Below are positions 1-7,305 of a stretch of 19,425 bases of DNA, one piece after another. Numbering within the stretch: position 1 is the stretch's first letter; every line of letters starts with the position of its first letter. This DNA comes from SVTX01 sp045612105 (GTDB lineage Bacteria > Bacillota > Clostridia > Oscillospirales > CAG-272). Location: assembly GCA_045612105.1 (NCBI GenBank), contig JAZKYL010000097.1, positions 1-19,425 of the forward strand, given 5' to 3'. The translations under genes were made by a program, and so were the position numbers. Under the pieces are notes generated by a model. That model was given only the letters and a program-made list of their open reading frames with translations, ran no database searches and had not been told where the DNA came from.

Positions 1-25
1 ACTAATAGACCGAGGGCTTGAACCT
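1..25 (+). rRNA. 23S rRNA, 3' end (partial)
   Basis: The window opens with ACTAATAGACCGAGGGCTTG, which matches the highly conserved last bases of bacterial 23S rRNA (the strand that closes helix 1). The gene enters from the left edge and its mature end should lie near base 24 or 25. A small hairpin (GTGTA-TCGC-TACAC, 42-55) and then an intrinsic terminator follow. No 5S rRNA-like sequence is visible between this end and the terminator. The exact 3' end is inferred. Confidence 0.85.
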
Positions 26-153
26 CCTATGTTACAAGACAGTGTATCGCTACACAGGTCGAAGTAACGAAGGTTCAAAAGAATAGTTTGAGTTTCGGGT
101 TTTGATACTCATCACTTCTTTTTCTTTCGATTGGTCGAGAACATACAAAGACG

Positions 154-176
154 CACGGTAATAACCGTGTTTTTTT
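154..176 (+). terminator. Intrinsic terminator of the rRNA operon
   Basis: CACGGT and ACCGTG form a 6-bp stem around an AATA loop and are followed directly by seven T residues. It lies about 130 bases after the 23S end and would end the rRNA transcript. Confidence 0.75.
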
Positions 177-232
177 GTTGCGCCACAAGTTAAGAAAACT
201 TAACAAAATGATTTTCTATTCTATTGAGTAAT

Positions 233-275
233 AAAAACACAGGTTGATACAATAAATGCATCAATCTGTGTTTTT
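233..275 (-). terminator. Terminator for the lipoprotein operon
   Basis: A long hairpin (ACACAG...CTGTGT with TTGAT/ATCAA inside) is flanked by A and T runs, so it can work in either direction. It lies just past the stop codon of the minus-strand lipoprotein gene, which it most likely serves. Confidence 0.65.
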
Positions 276-287
276 ATAAGCATATCA

Positions 288-1142
288 TTATTCAGAGTAG
301 TCGAAAACTATATAATTTTGAACAACCCCCGATCTTGATTTTCTTGTTTGTTTGATAATATTATCGTTTTCATTATAGTCGAATTCTTCTATCTGATATA
401 TACCTACTTCATCATATAAGATTTTTTTCATAAGCAGAGAACCACTATATTCATATTCGACTTTATTGACCAATATCCCGAGAAAATATGTTTTAGAGCT
501 TGTTATTTGATTGTTCACGTTGTAATTATAATAATCCTCTTGTTCTATTTCATCATCGCTATTTTGAGCGTAAACTATTTGGTGAAGTATATTCCCATTA
601 TTGTCAAGCTCATAAGCTATGATATTGTAAAAGGTGTCATTATCTAAGATAAATTCTGTTCTTACCGAGTATTCATTGTTGTCTCTATATATGTAAGTTG
701 CTGTTTGATTTATTGTGGTGTCTGATACTTTGATTAGCCTGTTTTTGTTGTCGTACTCGTAGGATATTTGTCCTATCTGCTGGTTGTTCTCATTGAACCT
801 ATTTTTTGTTGCCAGGTTGTTATTCTTGTCATATTCATATGTGAAAGTATACATTTCGTTTTTGCCATCAAAATAATTTGTTTGGGTTTCTTTCATAAGT
901 TGACCATTTTCGTTATATAAGTATACTGTTTTTGTTGAATATCCTTCTGAAAATGTGTTTTCTTCAATAAGATGACCTTTTTCATCGTAGGAATAGGTGT
1001 CTTTTGATAATTCTTTTCCGTTAATATCGTATTGAGTCATACTTTCAAGAAATTGTGAATTATGTTTGCTAGACTCGTTGCTGCACGATACTATCGGAAG
1101 CAACATTGCAAAAATAATTGCTGTCATAATAATTTTTTTCAT
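288..1142 (-). CDS. YD/RHS-repeat-like lipoprotein
   Basis: A 284-residue exported protein. Residues 1-21 are a lipoprotein signal: MKK, a hydrophobic stretch, then the lipobox IVSC with Cys20 as the expected lipid anchor, so it should sit on the outer face of the membrane. The mature part is built from repeats of the form Y-x-Y-(D/N)-x-x-(G/N)-x-L (for example YSYDEKGHL, YLYNENGQL, YEYDKNNNL, YEYDNKNRL), the pattern of RHS/YD beta-strand repeats. It lacks the large toxin architecture of true Rhs proteins. A good ribosome site (AAAGGAG) precedes the ATG. The start overlaps the end of the upstream gene as ATGA, so translation is probably coupled. The region is AT-rich compared with the housekeeping genes. 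No specific function can be assigned. Confidence 0.8.
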   Translation of the reverse strand: MKKIIMTAIIFAMLLPIVSCSNESSKHNSQFLESMTQYDINGKELSKDTYSYDEKGHLIEENTFSEGYSTKTVYLYNENGQLMKETQTNYFDGKNEMYTFTYEYDKNNNLATKNRFNENNQQIGQISYEYDNKNRLIKVSDTTINQTATYIYRDNNEYSVRTEFILDNDTFYNIIAYELDNNGNILHQIVYAQNSDDEIEQEDYYNYNVNNQITSSKTYFLGILVNKVEYEYSGSLLMKKILYDEVGIYQIEEFDYNENDNIIKQTRKSRSGVVQNYIVFDYSE

Positions 1143-2248
1143 TGTATTTCTCCTTTATATTGATATTCAATGATTTTTCCGCTTTCATCCGGATAGGATT
1201 TGTTTTCTCCAAATCCTAAATAAAATATATTATTATCTGCTACCAAGCTTACTGCATAAGCAAAATCAGTTACTTCAAATAACAATTTGTTTTCTGATTC
1301 TTTTATTTGATAGATTGATGAAATGTAGCTGCCGTCTGAATTGTCCTTTATAGCAAGCGCGAACAGAGATCCGTCGCTTTCATATAAATCAATTATTAGG
1401 CTATCATTAGCTAATGCGACGTGTTCGATGGTTTTCGCGTCTTTTGTTCTGAATAAGTATCCCGTAGAAAAATAATAGTATCCGTTATATATGACAGAGG
1501 ATGAGAATCCACTGTTTGGTGATACCTGAGTGGAGCTTGGAATAACAATATCATACATCCATTTGGTGAAGTATTGGAATGCACCCTCATTGTATACAAA
1601 CAGCTCATATTCGCCGCCTGAAAACCTTATGGCATATAGCTTTTCGTTTAGAACAAACATATTATATACACGATCGTTCAATGAATCGCACACAGGATAA
1701 TCCTGTCCATTTTTTGTGAATCTTACTCCGCTATAGCTTTCACCGTCATCGTGTGAAACAACAACAGGGAAGCTACCTTTTTCGGTTCCTAAAGCAGCAA
1801 ATAGTTTATTATCAAATTCGATTATTTGATATGTGTGTATTCCATATGGAATATTTCGTTTGGTTTCCCAGCTCTCACCATTATAAACGTAATAATTTCC
1901 TAGACTCCAATCTTCAATAGGATCGATTCCGGGCGCTACAAGCTTTTCATTAATAATCGAAAAAGTGTTGATTTGCTCATCCGGAAGAATATCAATGTTT
2001 AGTTCTAACGTTGATAGATCATAGCAAGCTATTTTTGCAGGACCGCTATTATTTTCGTAATCTCCGCTTCCTATAAATAGCTTTCCCTCAAAAATAAACA
2101 TATCCCAAGGTGTTTTCGCGTAATTATTTTTATAGTGATCTGAAAAAGGGCATCCTAATTCTTTGATTTGTAATTCTGAGCGGGAAGTGCAAAAAGCATT
2201 ACTTCCAATCAGTAAAATAATAAATATAATCAGTAATATTCTTTTCAA
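1139..2248 (-). CDS. Secreted beta-propeller-like protein
   Basis: A 369-residue protein of unrecognised family. Residues 1-20 form a signal peptide (MKR plus a hydrophobic core ending near NAFC); the Cys20 context is a poor lipobox, so free secretion or signal-peptidase I cleavage is equally possible. Seven spaced segments share a hydrophobic-strand, turn, K/N/G-L-(F/Y) pattern: about residues 49-60, 97-104, 142-152, 197-207, 251-261, 286-299 and 333-345. That spacing would fit a seven-bladed kelch-like or WD-like propeller; this is inference. The start is TTG at 2246-2248, supported by a strong GGGAGG seven bases upstream. The last four bases overlap the lipoprotein gene. I see no clear separate promoter, because only about 40 bases separate it from the terminator of the ECF operon. 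Confidence 0.75.
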   Translation of the reverse strand: MKRILLIIFIILLIGSNAFCTSRSELQIKELGCPFSDHYKNNYAKTPWDMFIFEGKLFIGSGDYENNSGPAKIACYDLSTLELNIDILPDEQINTFSIINEKLVAPGIDPIEDWSLGNYYVYNGESWETKRNIPYGIHTYQIIEFDNKLFAALGTEKGSFPVVVSHDDGESYSGVRFTKNGQDYPVCDSLNDRVYNMFVLNEKLYAIRFSGGEYELFVYNEGAFQYFTKWMYDIVIPSSTQVSPNSGFSSSVIYNGYYYFSTGYLFRTKDAKTIEHVALANDSLIIDLYESDGSLFALAIKDNSDGSYISSIYQIKESENKLLFEVTDFAYAVSLVADNNIFYLGFGENKSYPDESGKIIEYQYKGEIQ

Positions 2249-2290
2249 GACAGTCCCTCCCGGTTATCCCTTCATATAATAAAACAAATA

Positions 2291-2323
2291 AAAGCCAAAA
2301 ATGTGACAGCATTTTTGGCTTTT
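2291..2323 (-). terminator. Terminator of the first ECF operon
   Basis: AAAGCCAAAAATG and CATTTTTGGCTTT form an 11-13 bp stem around TGACAG, with T-rich sequence following on the minus strand. It abuts the stop codon of the small membrane protein. Confidence 0.75.
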
Positions 2324-2636
2324 ATCTGTATTCGGAATTGATTTTTTCTTCTTCGTTCCGTATTGTTACGCTCAAGGCAAACCCGAGAGGTAATATTGGA
2401 CATATTATTACCAATATTCCGATGAATAATGTTAATAATGAATTGATTATTCTTATAGACAAAGGGTCGCGTTTATTTATATGTGTGAGTTTATAATTAT
2501 GTACGATGCGATAGCGGTTGTTATAATAATTGTCATCAAATACGACGTCAGAAATATCAAGGGAGCGCAGAGTTTTGGTATTTTGATCATTGATCTCATT
2601 TATCAATCTTGCAATACTACTATACGGGTCGTTCAT
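2322..2636 (-). CDS. Small membrane protein coupled to ECF sigma (possible anti-sigma)
   Basis: A 104-residue protein with a polar N-terminal half (1-58) and a strongly hydrophobic segment at about 62-92, predicted to form one membrane helix or a hairpin, then a short charged tail. Its ATG overlaps the sigma factor stop as ATGA (2633-2636), so the two are almost certainly co-translated. Position and topology suggest a regulator of the sigma factor, but no zinc-binding anti-sigma motif (HxxxCxxC) is present, so the anti-sigma role is inference from context only. It is the last gene before a terminator. Confidence 0.65.
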   Translation of the reverse strand: MNDPYSSIARLINEINDQNTKTLRSLDISDVVFDDNYYNNRYRIVHNYKLTHINKRDPLSIRIINSLLTLFIGILVIICPILPLGFALSVTIRNEEEKINSEYR

Positions 2637-3181
2637 TTAATAAAGCTACCTCCTGATTCAATCAGTTTATTCTTTGCTCGTTGCATACGTTGCCTTGCAT
2701 TTTGAGGAGAGATATTAAGCAAGCGTGCTATATCATTATAGTTAAAATCCATTATTCTGAGAGTAATAACATCCTGATATATCGGTTCAAGCTGATTGAT
2801 CAGGTGTATAAGAGTTTTGTGATTATACTGATTAATAAATAATTCGTCAAGTGTTGGATCATTATTAGGAATATCGGTAAAATCAAAATAATCCTCTTGA
2901 TGTTTATATTGTTTATTTCTTTTGTTGTACATATTTATAGCGCAATTTTTGCAGGTAATCATTACCAACGTATTTAAGGCATTATTAGAATACGCAGATT
3001 TGAACTTGTCCAAGCAATCAATTATAATCTTTATTGTTTCGTGAACGCAATCCTCGGCATCATAGTGGTCCTTAAGAATGCTATTGGCAATTACATACAT
3101 TCTTTTTTCGTATTTTATATAAATTGTTTCAACAAAAGTACGATCCTCTTCATTTTCAATGGAAGAAATGACCCAAAGCAT
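2633..3181 (-). CDS. ECF-type RNA polymerase sigma factor
   Basis: A 182-residue sigma-70 family protein of extracytoplasmic-function size. Sigma region 2 is visible at about residues 17-62 (the YDAEDCVHE stretch matches the D-A-E-D-hydrophobic-Q/H-E core), and region 4 at about 130-175, with a helix-turn-helix of the form IARLLNISPQNARQRMQRA. Regions 1 and 3 are missing, as expected for this class. The ATG has GAGG upstream. A consensus sigma-A promoter lies 30-60 bases upstream, so basal expression does not require its own sigma. Subgroup and target promoters are unknown. Codon use is AT-rich, as in the neighbouring accessory genes. Confidence 0.88.
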   Translation of the reverse strand: MLWVISSIENEEDRTFVETIYIKYEKRMYVIANSILKDHYDAEDCVHETIKIIIDCLDKFKSAYSNNALNTLVMITCKNCAINMYNKRNKQYKHQEDYFDFTDIPNNDPTLDELFINQYNHKTLIHLINQLEPIYQDVITLRIMDFNYNDIARLLNISPQNARQRMQRAKNKLIESGGSFIK

Positions 3182-3211
3182 ATAATTACCTCATTTCACT
3201 TAAGTTATTTT

Positions 3212-3240
3212 ATTATAGCACCTAAAATGCTTTTTGTCAA
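3212..3240 (-). promoter_or_regulatory. Sigma-A promoter of the first ECF operon
   Basis: On the minus strand TTGACA (3235-3240) is separated by 17 bases from TATAAT (3212-3217), a perfect consensus. It is correctly placed for the ECF gene starting at 3181. Confidence 0.8.
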
Positions 3241-3270
3241 TATCTTGTGTTGTAACTATTCAGCGGGCAC

Positions 3271-3545
3271 TTCAAATTTTGATTTATCAAAGAGTTTGAA
3301 AAGAGTTAGGTAACTACTCATCCACCGCTCCGCGGTCCCCCTTCCCTCACAAGGGAAGGCTTGGGTTTAACTGCGCCGCATATTCACCTGTAGCCGAAAA
3401 GCCTTTTCACGGCTACAAAATCGCTTCAAATTTCGCTTTGCGTTATCCTTCCCTTGTGAGGGAAGGGGGACCGTCGCAGACGGTGGATGAGTAGTCTACA
3501 AGCGATTTAATTCTTTGTCACTACTCACCGATAATTTGCAATTTT
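3271..3545 (-). repeat. Palindromic intergenic element, copy 1 (inverted orientation)
   Basis: About 275 bases without a gene between two divergent ECF operons. The core (about 3310-3498) is a large palindrome: left arm with CCACCGCTCCGCGGTCCCCC and TTCCCTCACAAGGGAA, right arm with the complements ending in GGTGGATGAGTAG. An inner TGTAGCC...GGCTACA hairpin also occurs in the other copies. The left boundary TTCAAATTTTGATTTATC is the reverse complement of the right end of copies 2 and 3. The right boundary CCGATAATTTGCAATTT is the near reverse complement of their left end, so this copy lies in the opposite orientation. No reading frame is supported inside it. Confidence 0.8.
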
Positions 3546-3598
3546 GCATTTCGGCTGAATAGATACCTTGTGTTCTATGGTGATTTGGAGTATGGTTA

Positions 3599-3627
3599 TT
3601 GACATTGCATGTTATTAATGATACAAT
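3599..3627 (+). promoter_or_regulatory. Sigma-A promoter of the second ECF operon
   Basis: TTGACA (3599-3604), a 17-base spacer and TACAAT (3622-3627) lie about 110 bases upstream of the sigma gene. A second, ECF-like signal may lie nearer (CCAACCC near 3672 and GTATATTAG near 3691), which would allow self-regulation. That second site is only a guess. Confidence 0.7.
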
Positions 3628-3737
3628 AGAATTAATAAAGAACAGAAAAAATATTTTTCATATGATTGTTACCAACCCTTCAATTTTTCTGTATATTAGA
3701 GTGAAAGGACAAATTTTGACGAAAGGAAGTGATCTGA

Positions 3738-4292
3738 TTGACCGATTTTGAGATAATTCAGTTATATTTTGACCGTTCGGAGCGGGCGATCGAGGAGACA
3801 GACCGCGCTTACGGCAGATATTGCAGATATATTGCGGGCGAGATCTTGCGAAATCTTGAGGACAGCGAGGAAGTCGTTAACGATACTTATCTTAGGACAT
3901 GGGAGTCGATACCGCCGCAAAATCCGTCGTCCTTGAAGCTTTTTCTCGGCAAAATAACAAGATTTTTGTCTATCAACCGTCTTGAGTATAAAAATGCTCA
4001 AAAGCGTGGCGGAGGTCAATACGAGCTTGTCCTTGACGAGCTTTACGGTGTAGTTCCTTCGGGCGATGGTAGCGTAGTTGATGAAATTGCGCTAAAGGAT
4101 GTCATAAATAGCTTTTTGCGGTCATTGTCCGCGGAAAAAAGACGGATATTTATCCGCAGATATTGGTATATGAGTCCTATTTCCGAGATCGCCGATGATT
4201 TTTCCATTAGCGAGGGCAAGGTCAAGATGATTTTGTCAAGAACGAGAAAGGAATTGAAGAAAACGCTTGAAAAGGAGGGTATTATTTTATGA
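3738..4292 (+). CDS. ECF-type RNA polymerase sigma factor
   Basis: A 184-residue ECF sigma factor. Region 2 covers about residues 20-80 and includes ILRNLEDSEEVVNDTYLRTW, the core-binding and -10 recognition part. Region 4 covers about 128-178, with the DNA-reading helix-turn-helix EIADDFSISEGKVKMILSRTRKEL. The start is TTG at 3738-3740: it follows AAAGGAAG, no ATG lies nearby in frame, and proteins of this clostridial family usually begin with (M/V)TD-x-E-I-I. It is translationally coupled (ATGA, 4289-4292) to a large membrane-anchored protein, the likely partner. It differs clearly in sequence and base composition from the ECF factor at 2633-3181. Confidence 0.9.
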   Translation: MTDFEIIQLYFDRSERAIEETDRAYGRYCRYIAGEILRNLEDSEEVVNDTYLRTWESIPPQNPSSLKLFLGKITRFLSINRLEYKNAQKRGGGQYELVLDELYGVVPSGDGSVVDEIALKDVINSFLRSLSAEKRRIFIRRYWYMSPISEIADDFSISEGKVKMILSRTRKELKKTLEKEGIIL

Positions 4293-7189
4293 AAAACAGT
4301 GATTTTTTGAATATTCTGGGCGACATTGACGGTGAGCTTATAGAGGATGCGGCTCCGAATTTTGAAAAAACGTCTGCTCCCGTGAGCAAAAAGCGTAATA
4401 TGGGCTGGGTAAAATACGCGGCTATTGCGGCTTGCTGCGCTTTGATACTCAGCGGTGTTATGATTGCTGAGCCTTTGTTCGATATGATAAACAATCCCGA
4501 CGTACTCGAAAGCGGATCGGATTTTGGTACGTCCACGGATATGAGCGAAATGACGACTCTTGTTGAGAATGATGACGGAGAAAATACCTTTATTGAAAGT
4601 GACTTTGGTGTAATGCCTCCATTTGAGGAGATAACTCAAGGAGAACTGATAACCGATCCCGATGCAGATCGCCCTGTTGTAAATGAGACAGAAGGAAAAG
4701 AGCCCGAATTAAACGCGCCCGGAATAAATGACCCCGGGGACTTATGCACCGACGAGATCTTTGAGCCCGAGCCTCCGCATCTTGAATTTTACGAGACCGA
4801 GTGTGAAGACGAAATGCCGGATTATTATATTTCGGGTACTATTTCCGACGAAAGATATTCGAGCTTTGCCTTGCTGCAAACAGTTTGTTCTCGCGAAAAC
4901 GTCGGAGAAGGTGTAGGTGAAACTACAGTTGTATTTTACGACGAAAAAGGAATAAGATATGACGTTAAAGCAGAAGTAAATAAGGTAGTTGGAATTGACG
5001 GAGATATCGCTTTATGCTTACGGTATTTAAAAGAAGATAAGAACGATAATATCAATAGCTTTTTGCAATTTGATAATTATTGGTATTTAAGTATTGATGA
5101 TTACAAGTTTTCTTCCTTTACGGAGATGCGTGACTCTTATTGGAGCGGTATAATAACAAAAATTTCGTCAAATCCCACGTATTTTAAAAATACCGAAGAG
5201 GATTATTGCAAGCATTTTCAACTTAAGCCAGGTGAGATTCAGACACTCACACAGCTGTTATTGAATCTTGACGGAGAAGCAGTTGACCTTGAAGGCGGAG
5301 CCAAGCCTGAGCGTATATATGTGGAATGCGGTGAAATGGTTTCCTTTTACTGCTTTGGATTTTTAGAGGATTTTACAGGCGCAAAATTAGAGGTTTACGA
5401 CAATGGGTATCTGTTTACCGATGTTTTGGGAGGGCAACTGTTCAATATAGGACAGGAAGCTGCTCAAAATATAATTGACGTAATTATCAAGAATGGCGAG
5501 CCGCAGGGTTACGTTTGGAACGATCAGGAAGAAAAATGGTATCCGGTTTTCGAGGATGAGGCGGCGCAGTACAGCACCTTTAAGGAAGCCCTTGAAGAAA
5601 ACAAGCTTATGGGTCAGCTTTATTTTAAGGATAAGATCGGATATTGGGAAGATTTTCTTGGATTCCATCCGGGCAGTTTGACGCTTGAGGGTATCTTCCT
5701 AACAGGAATTGCCGACGTTCTTTATGAGGCAGACGGTAATGCCGTAACTGTTGACAGCATTGCGGAAATAGCGGATGAGTCTGTTACGTTCACGCACGAG
5801 GATGTATATGGAGGAAGGCTTGAAATAACGGTTTATGATAACGGCTTTGTGCTTTTGGGAGAGACCTATTATAATATAGGTGAAGAGTATACCTCTAAGA
5901 TCATTGATATCGTTAAGACAGACGGCACTCCCGAATCGATATACGTGTGGAATGAAGAATATAGTGAGTGGAATACTATATGTATAGAAGACGAGTACAG
6001 AGAAAATCCCGCACCGACTTTTAAAGAGGCTATTGCGCAAAGAGACCTTTACGGTAAGTTGAATTTTACTTCTAAAGTTGATTATTATGCAGGTGGTGTC
6101 GGTACTCCGCCGCCGTATTTTACGATCGATAGAGCGTTGTTATTGCAGATATATGAGATCCTATATTCTGTCGACGGCAGTATCTTGGAATATGAAGACG
6201 GTCGGGTCTTCAACGGCAGTACGGTGATCTTTAACAGACAGTCGCCTTACGGCGGTGACGAACGCTTCCTTTTCGTTTTCTCGGACGGACGTATAGGTCT
6301 TGAATTTGAATATTACGTCGGTGAAGACGTGACCAATAGAATAATCAATCTGATCGTTTCGGGCGGTCAGCCTGCTTACGGATATAGCTGGAATGAAGAA
6401 GAGGGCGTTTGGGAGAAAAAAGAGTTTGAAGATACCCGAGACGAGAATAATGGGGTCGGCTTCGATGATTACGAGACTGATGATTACGAGACCGACGATT
6501 ACGAAGAATTGGATAAAATAAACATTGACGTTGTTCCCACAAGAAGTTTTTATCCCCTTGTTTTGCATGAAAACACCAAACACCTCAATAACGTTCTGGC
6601 AGGATTCAGGAAAGAACAGGCAGCTTTCATGAAAGAGATCATGAAGGATTATCAAGCGAAATATTCCGGGGTCGTCGGCGCAAGCTTTGAAACTGCCAAG
6701 ATCGTAAGCGACGGTATTCTGAAGGTTCCGTTTGTTATTCCTAAGGAAGGCACAGATGTCAGCAGTATGACCTTGACCTACTATCCCGAAAGCGGGACTA
6801 TGTTTGTTACTTACGTTATCGGAGAGATCAGTTACAATTTCCAATATTGTCCTTATCTTGAAGAATATGAGAATTACGGAACCACAACGAAACGGGGACA
6901 TACTGTTTGGAACGGAATCGAATTTGACCTTTACGGTTGGGAAAACGATTTCTATTTAGGAAAGCTCCTATATCCGGGTCTTGAAGGTCAGTTTTTGCAA
7001 ATCAAAATGAGTAACGTCAATGGAGATATTACTGAGGTGCCTTCCCTTGATATGTTTGAAACGTTATATCTTGTCCCGTCCTCGCATAGGAAAATTGCGA
7101 AATTATACGAAGAAGAACCTATATATCCCGTTGAGGATGAGACCGTTTGTGAAGAGGTTACTATGATAGAGGAGATAGTCTGCGAGTGA
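4289..7189 (+). CDS. Large membrane-anchored anti-sigma-like protein with triplicated outer domain
   Basis: A 966-residue protein. The cytoplasmic part (1-40) begins MKNSDFLNILGDIDGELIED, a pattern I associate with partners of clostridial ECF factors; one transmembrane helix follows at about 41-60. The rest should be outside the cell and starts with an acidic, Pro/Glu-rich linker to about residue 175. Three related units of about 145 residues follow, ending near 425, 565 and 712. Each has YDNG or FSDG, then (Y/L)-x-(N/V)-(I/V)-G-(Q/E), then an I-I-(D/N)-(V/L)-I helix, then (V/S)-W-N-(D/E)-x-E-x-x-W. Units two and three begin TFKEA. An acidic DDYET tandem repeat follows the third, then a distinct C-terminal domain (about 750-960). 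An AAAGGAGGG site precedes the ATG, which overlaps the sigma gene. Sensing or sigma inhibition is inferred from context. Confidence 0.75.
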   Translation: MKNSDFLNILGDIDGELIEDAAPNFEKTSAPVSKKRNMGWVKYAAIAACCALILSGVMIAEPLFDMINNPDVLESGSDFGTSTDMSEMTTLVENDDGENTFIESDFGVMPPFEEITQGELITDPDADRPVVNETEGKEPELNAPGINDPGDLCTDEIFEPEPPHLEFYETECEDEMPDYYISGTISDERYSSFALLQTVCSRENVGEGVGETTVVFYDEKGIRYDVKAEVNKVVGIDGDIALCLRYLKEDKNDNINSFLQFDNYWYLSIDDYKFSSFTEMRDSYWSGIITKISSNPTYFKNTEEDYCKHFQLKPGEIQTLTQLLLNLDGEAVDLEGGAKPERIYVECGEMVSFYCFGFLEDFTGAKLEVYDNGYLFTDVLGGQLFNIGQEAAQNIIDVIIKNGEPQGYVWNDQEEKWYPVFEDEAAQYSTFKEALEENKLMGQLYFKDKIGYWEDFLGFHPGSLTLEGIFLTGIADVLYEADGNAVTVDSIAEIADESVTFTHEDVYGGRLEITVYDNGFVLLGETYYNIGEEYTSKIIDIVKTDGTPESIYVWNEEYSEWNTICIEDEYRENPAPTFKEAIAQRDLYGKLNFTSKVDYYAGGVGTPPPYFTIDRALLLQIYEILYSVDGSILEYEDGRVFNGSTVIFNRQSPYGGDERFLFVFSDGRIGLEFEYYVGEDVTNRIINLIVSGGQPAYGYSWNEEEGVWEKKEFEDTRDENNGVGFDDYETDDYETDDYEELDKINIDVVPTRSFYPLVLHENTKHLNNVLAGFRKEQAAFMKEIMKDYQAKYSGVVGASFETAKIVSDGILKVPFVIPKEGTDVSSMTLTYYPESGTMFVTYVIGEISYNFQYCPYLEEYENYGTTTKRGHTVWNGIEFDLYGWENDFYLGKLLYPGLEGQFLQIKMSNVNGDITEVPSLDMFETLYLVPSSHRKIAKLYEEEPIYPVEDETVCEEVTMIEEIVCE
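6464..6508 (+). repeat. 15-bp tandem repeat coding DDYET
   Basis: Three consecutive 15-base units (GATGATTACGAGACT and two variants) encode DDYET-DDYET-DDYEE in the linker between the third outer repeat and the C-terminal domain. Copy number could vary by slippage without breaking the frame. Confidence 0.85.
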
Positions 7190-7217
7190 CTATATTGTCC
7201 ATTTAATTGAATATTTA

Positions 7218-7245
7218 AAAGCAGAGCCGAATTTCGGCTCTGCTT
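7218..7245. terminator. Bidirectional terminator between convergent genes
   Basis: AAAGCAGAGCCGAA and TTCGGCTCTGCTTT form a 13-14 bp hairpin between the plus-strand membrane protein and minus-strand sigE. Both flanks allow U-rich 3' ends, so it can stop transcription from either side. Confidence 0.8.
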
Positions 7246-7305
7246 TGTTTGGTTAAATATACTTAACTTGGCGAGGTGATTGTTAAACAAGCTTAACAAA
7301 TTAGC

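Noticed and set aside
288..1142. Rhs/contact-dependent toxin
   Set aside because: The protein is short, is a lipoprotein, and lacks the core RHS shell, a toxin tip and an adjacent immunity gene.
3310..3498. Possible CRISPR repeats in the palindromic elements
   Set aside because: The copies are kilobases apart, about 266 bases long and without regular spacers or cas genes.
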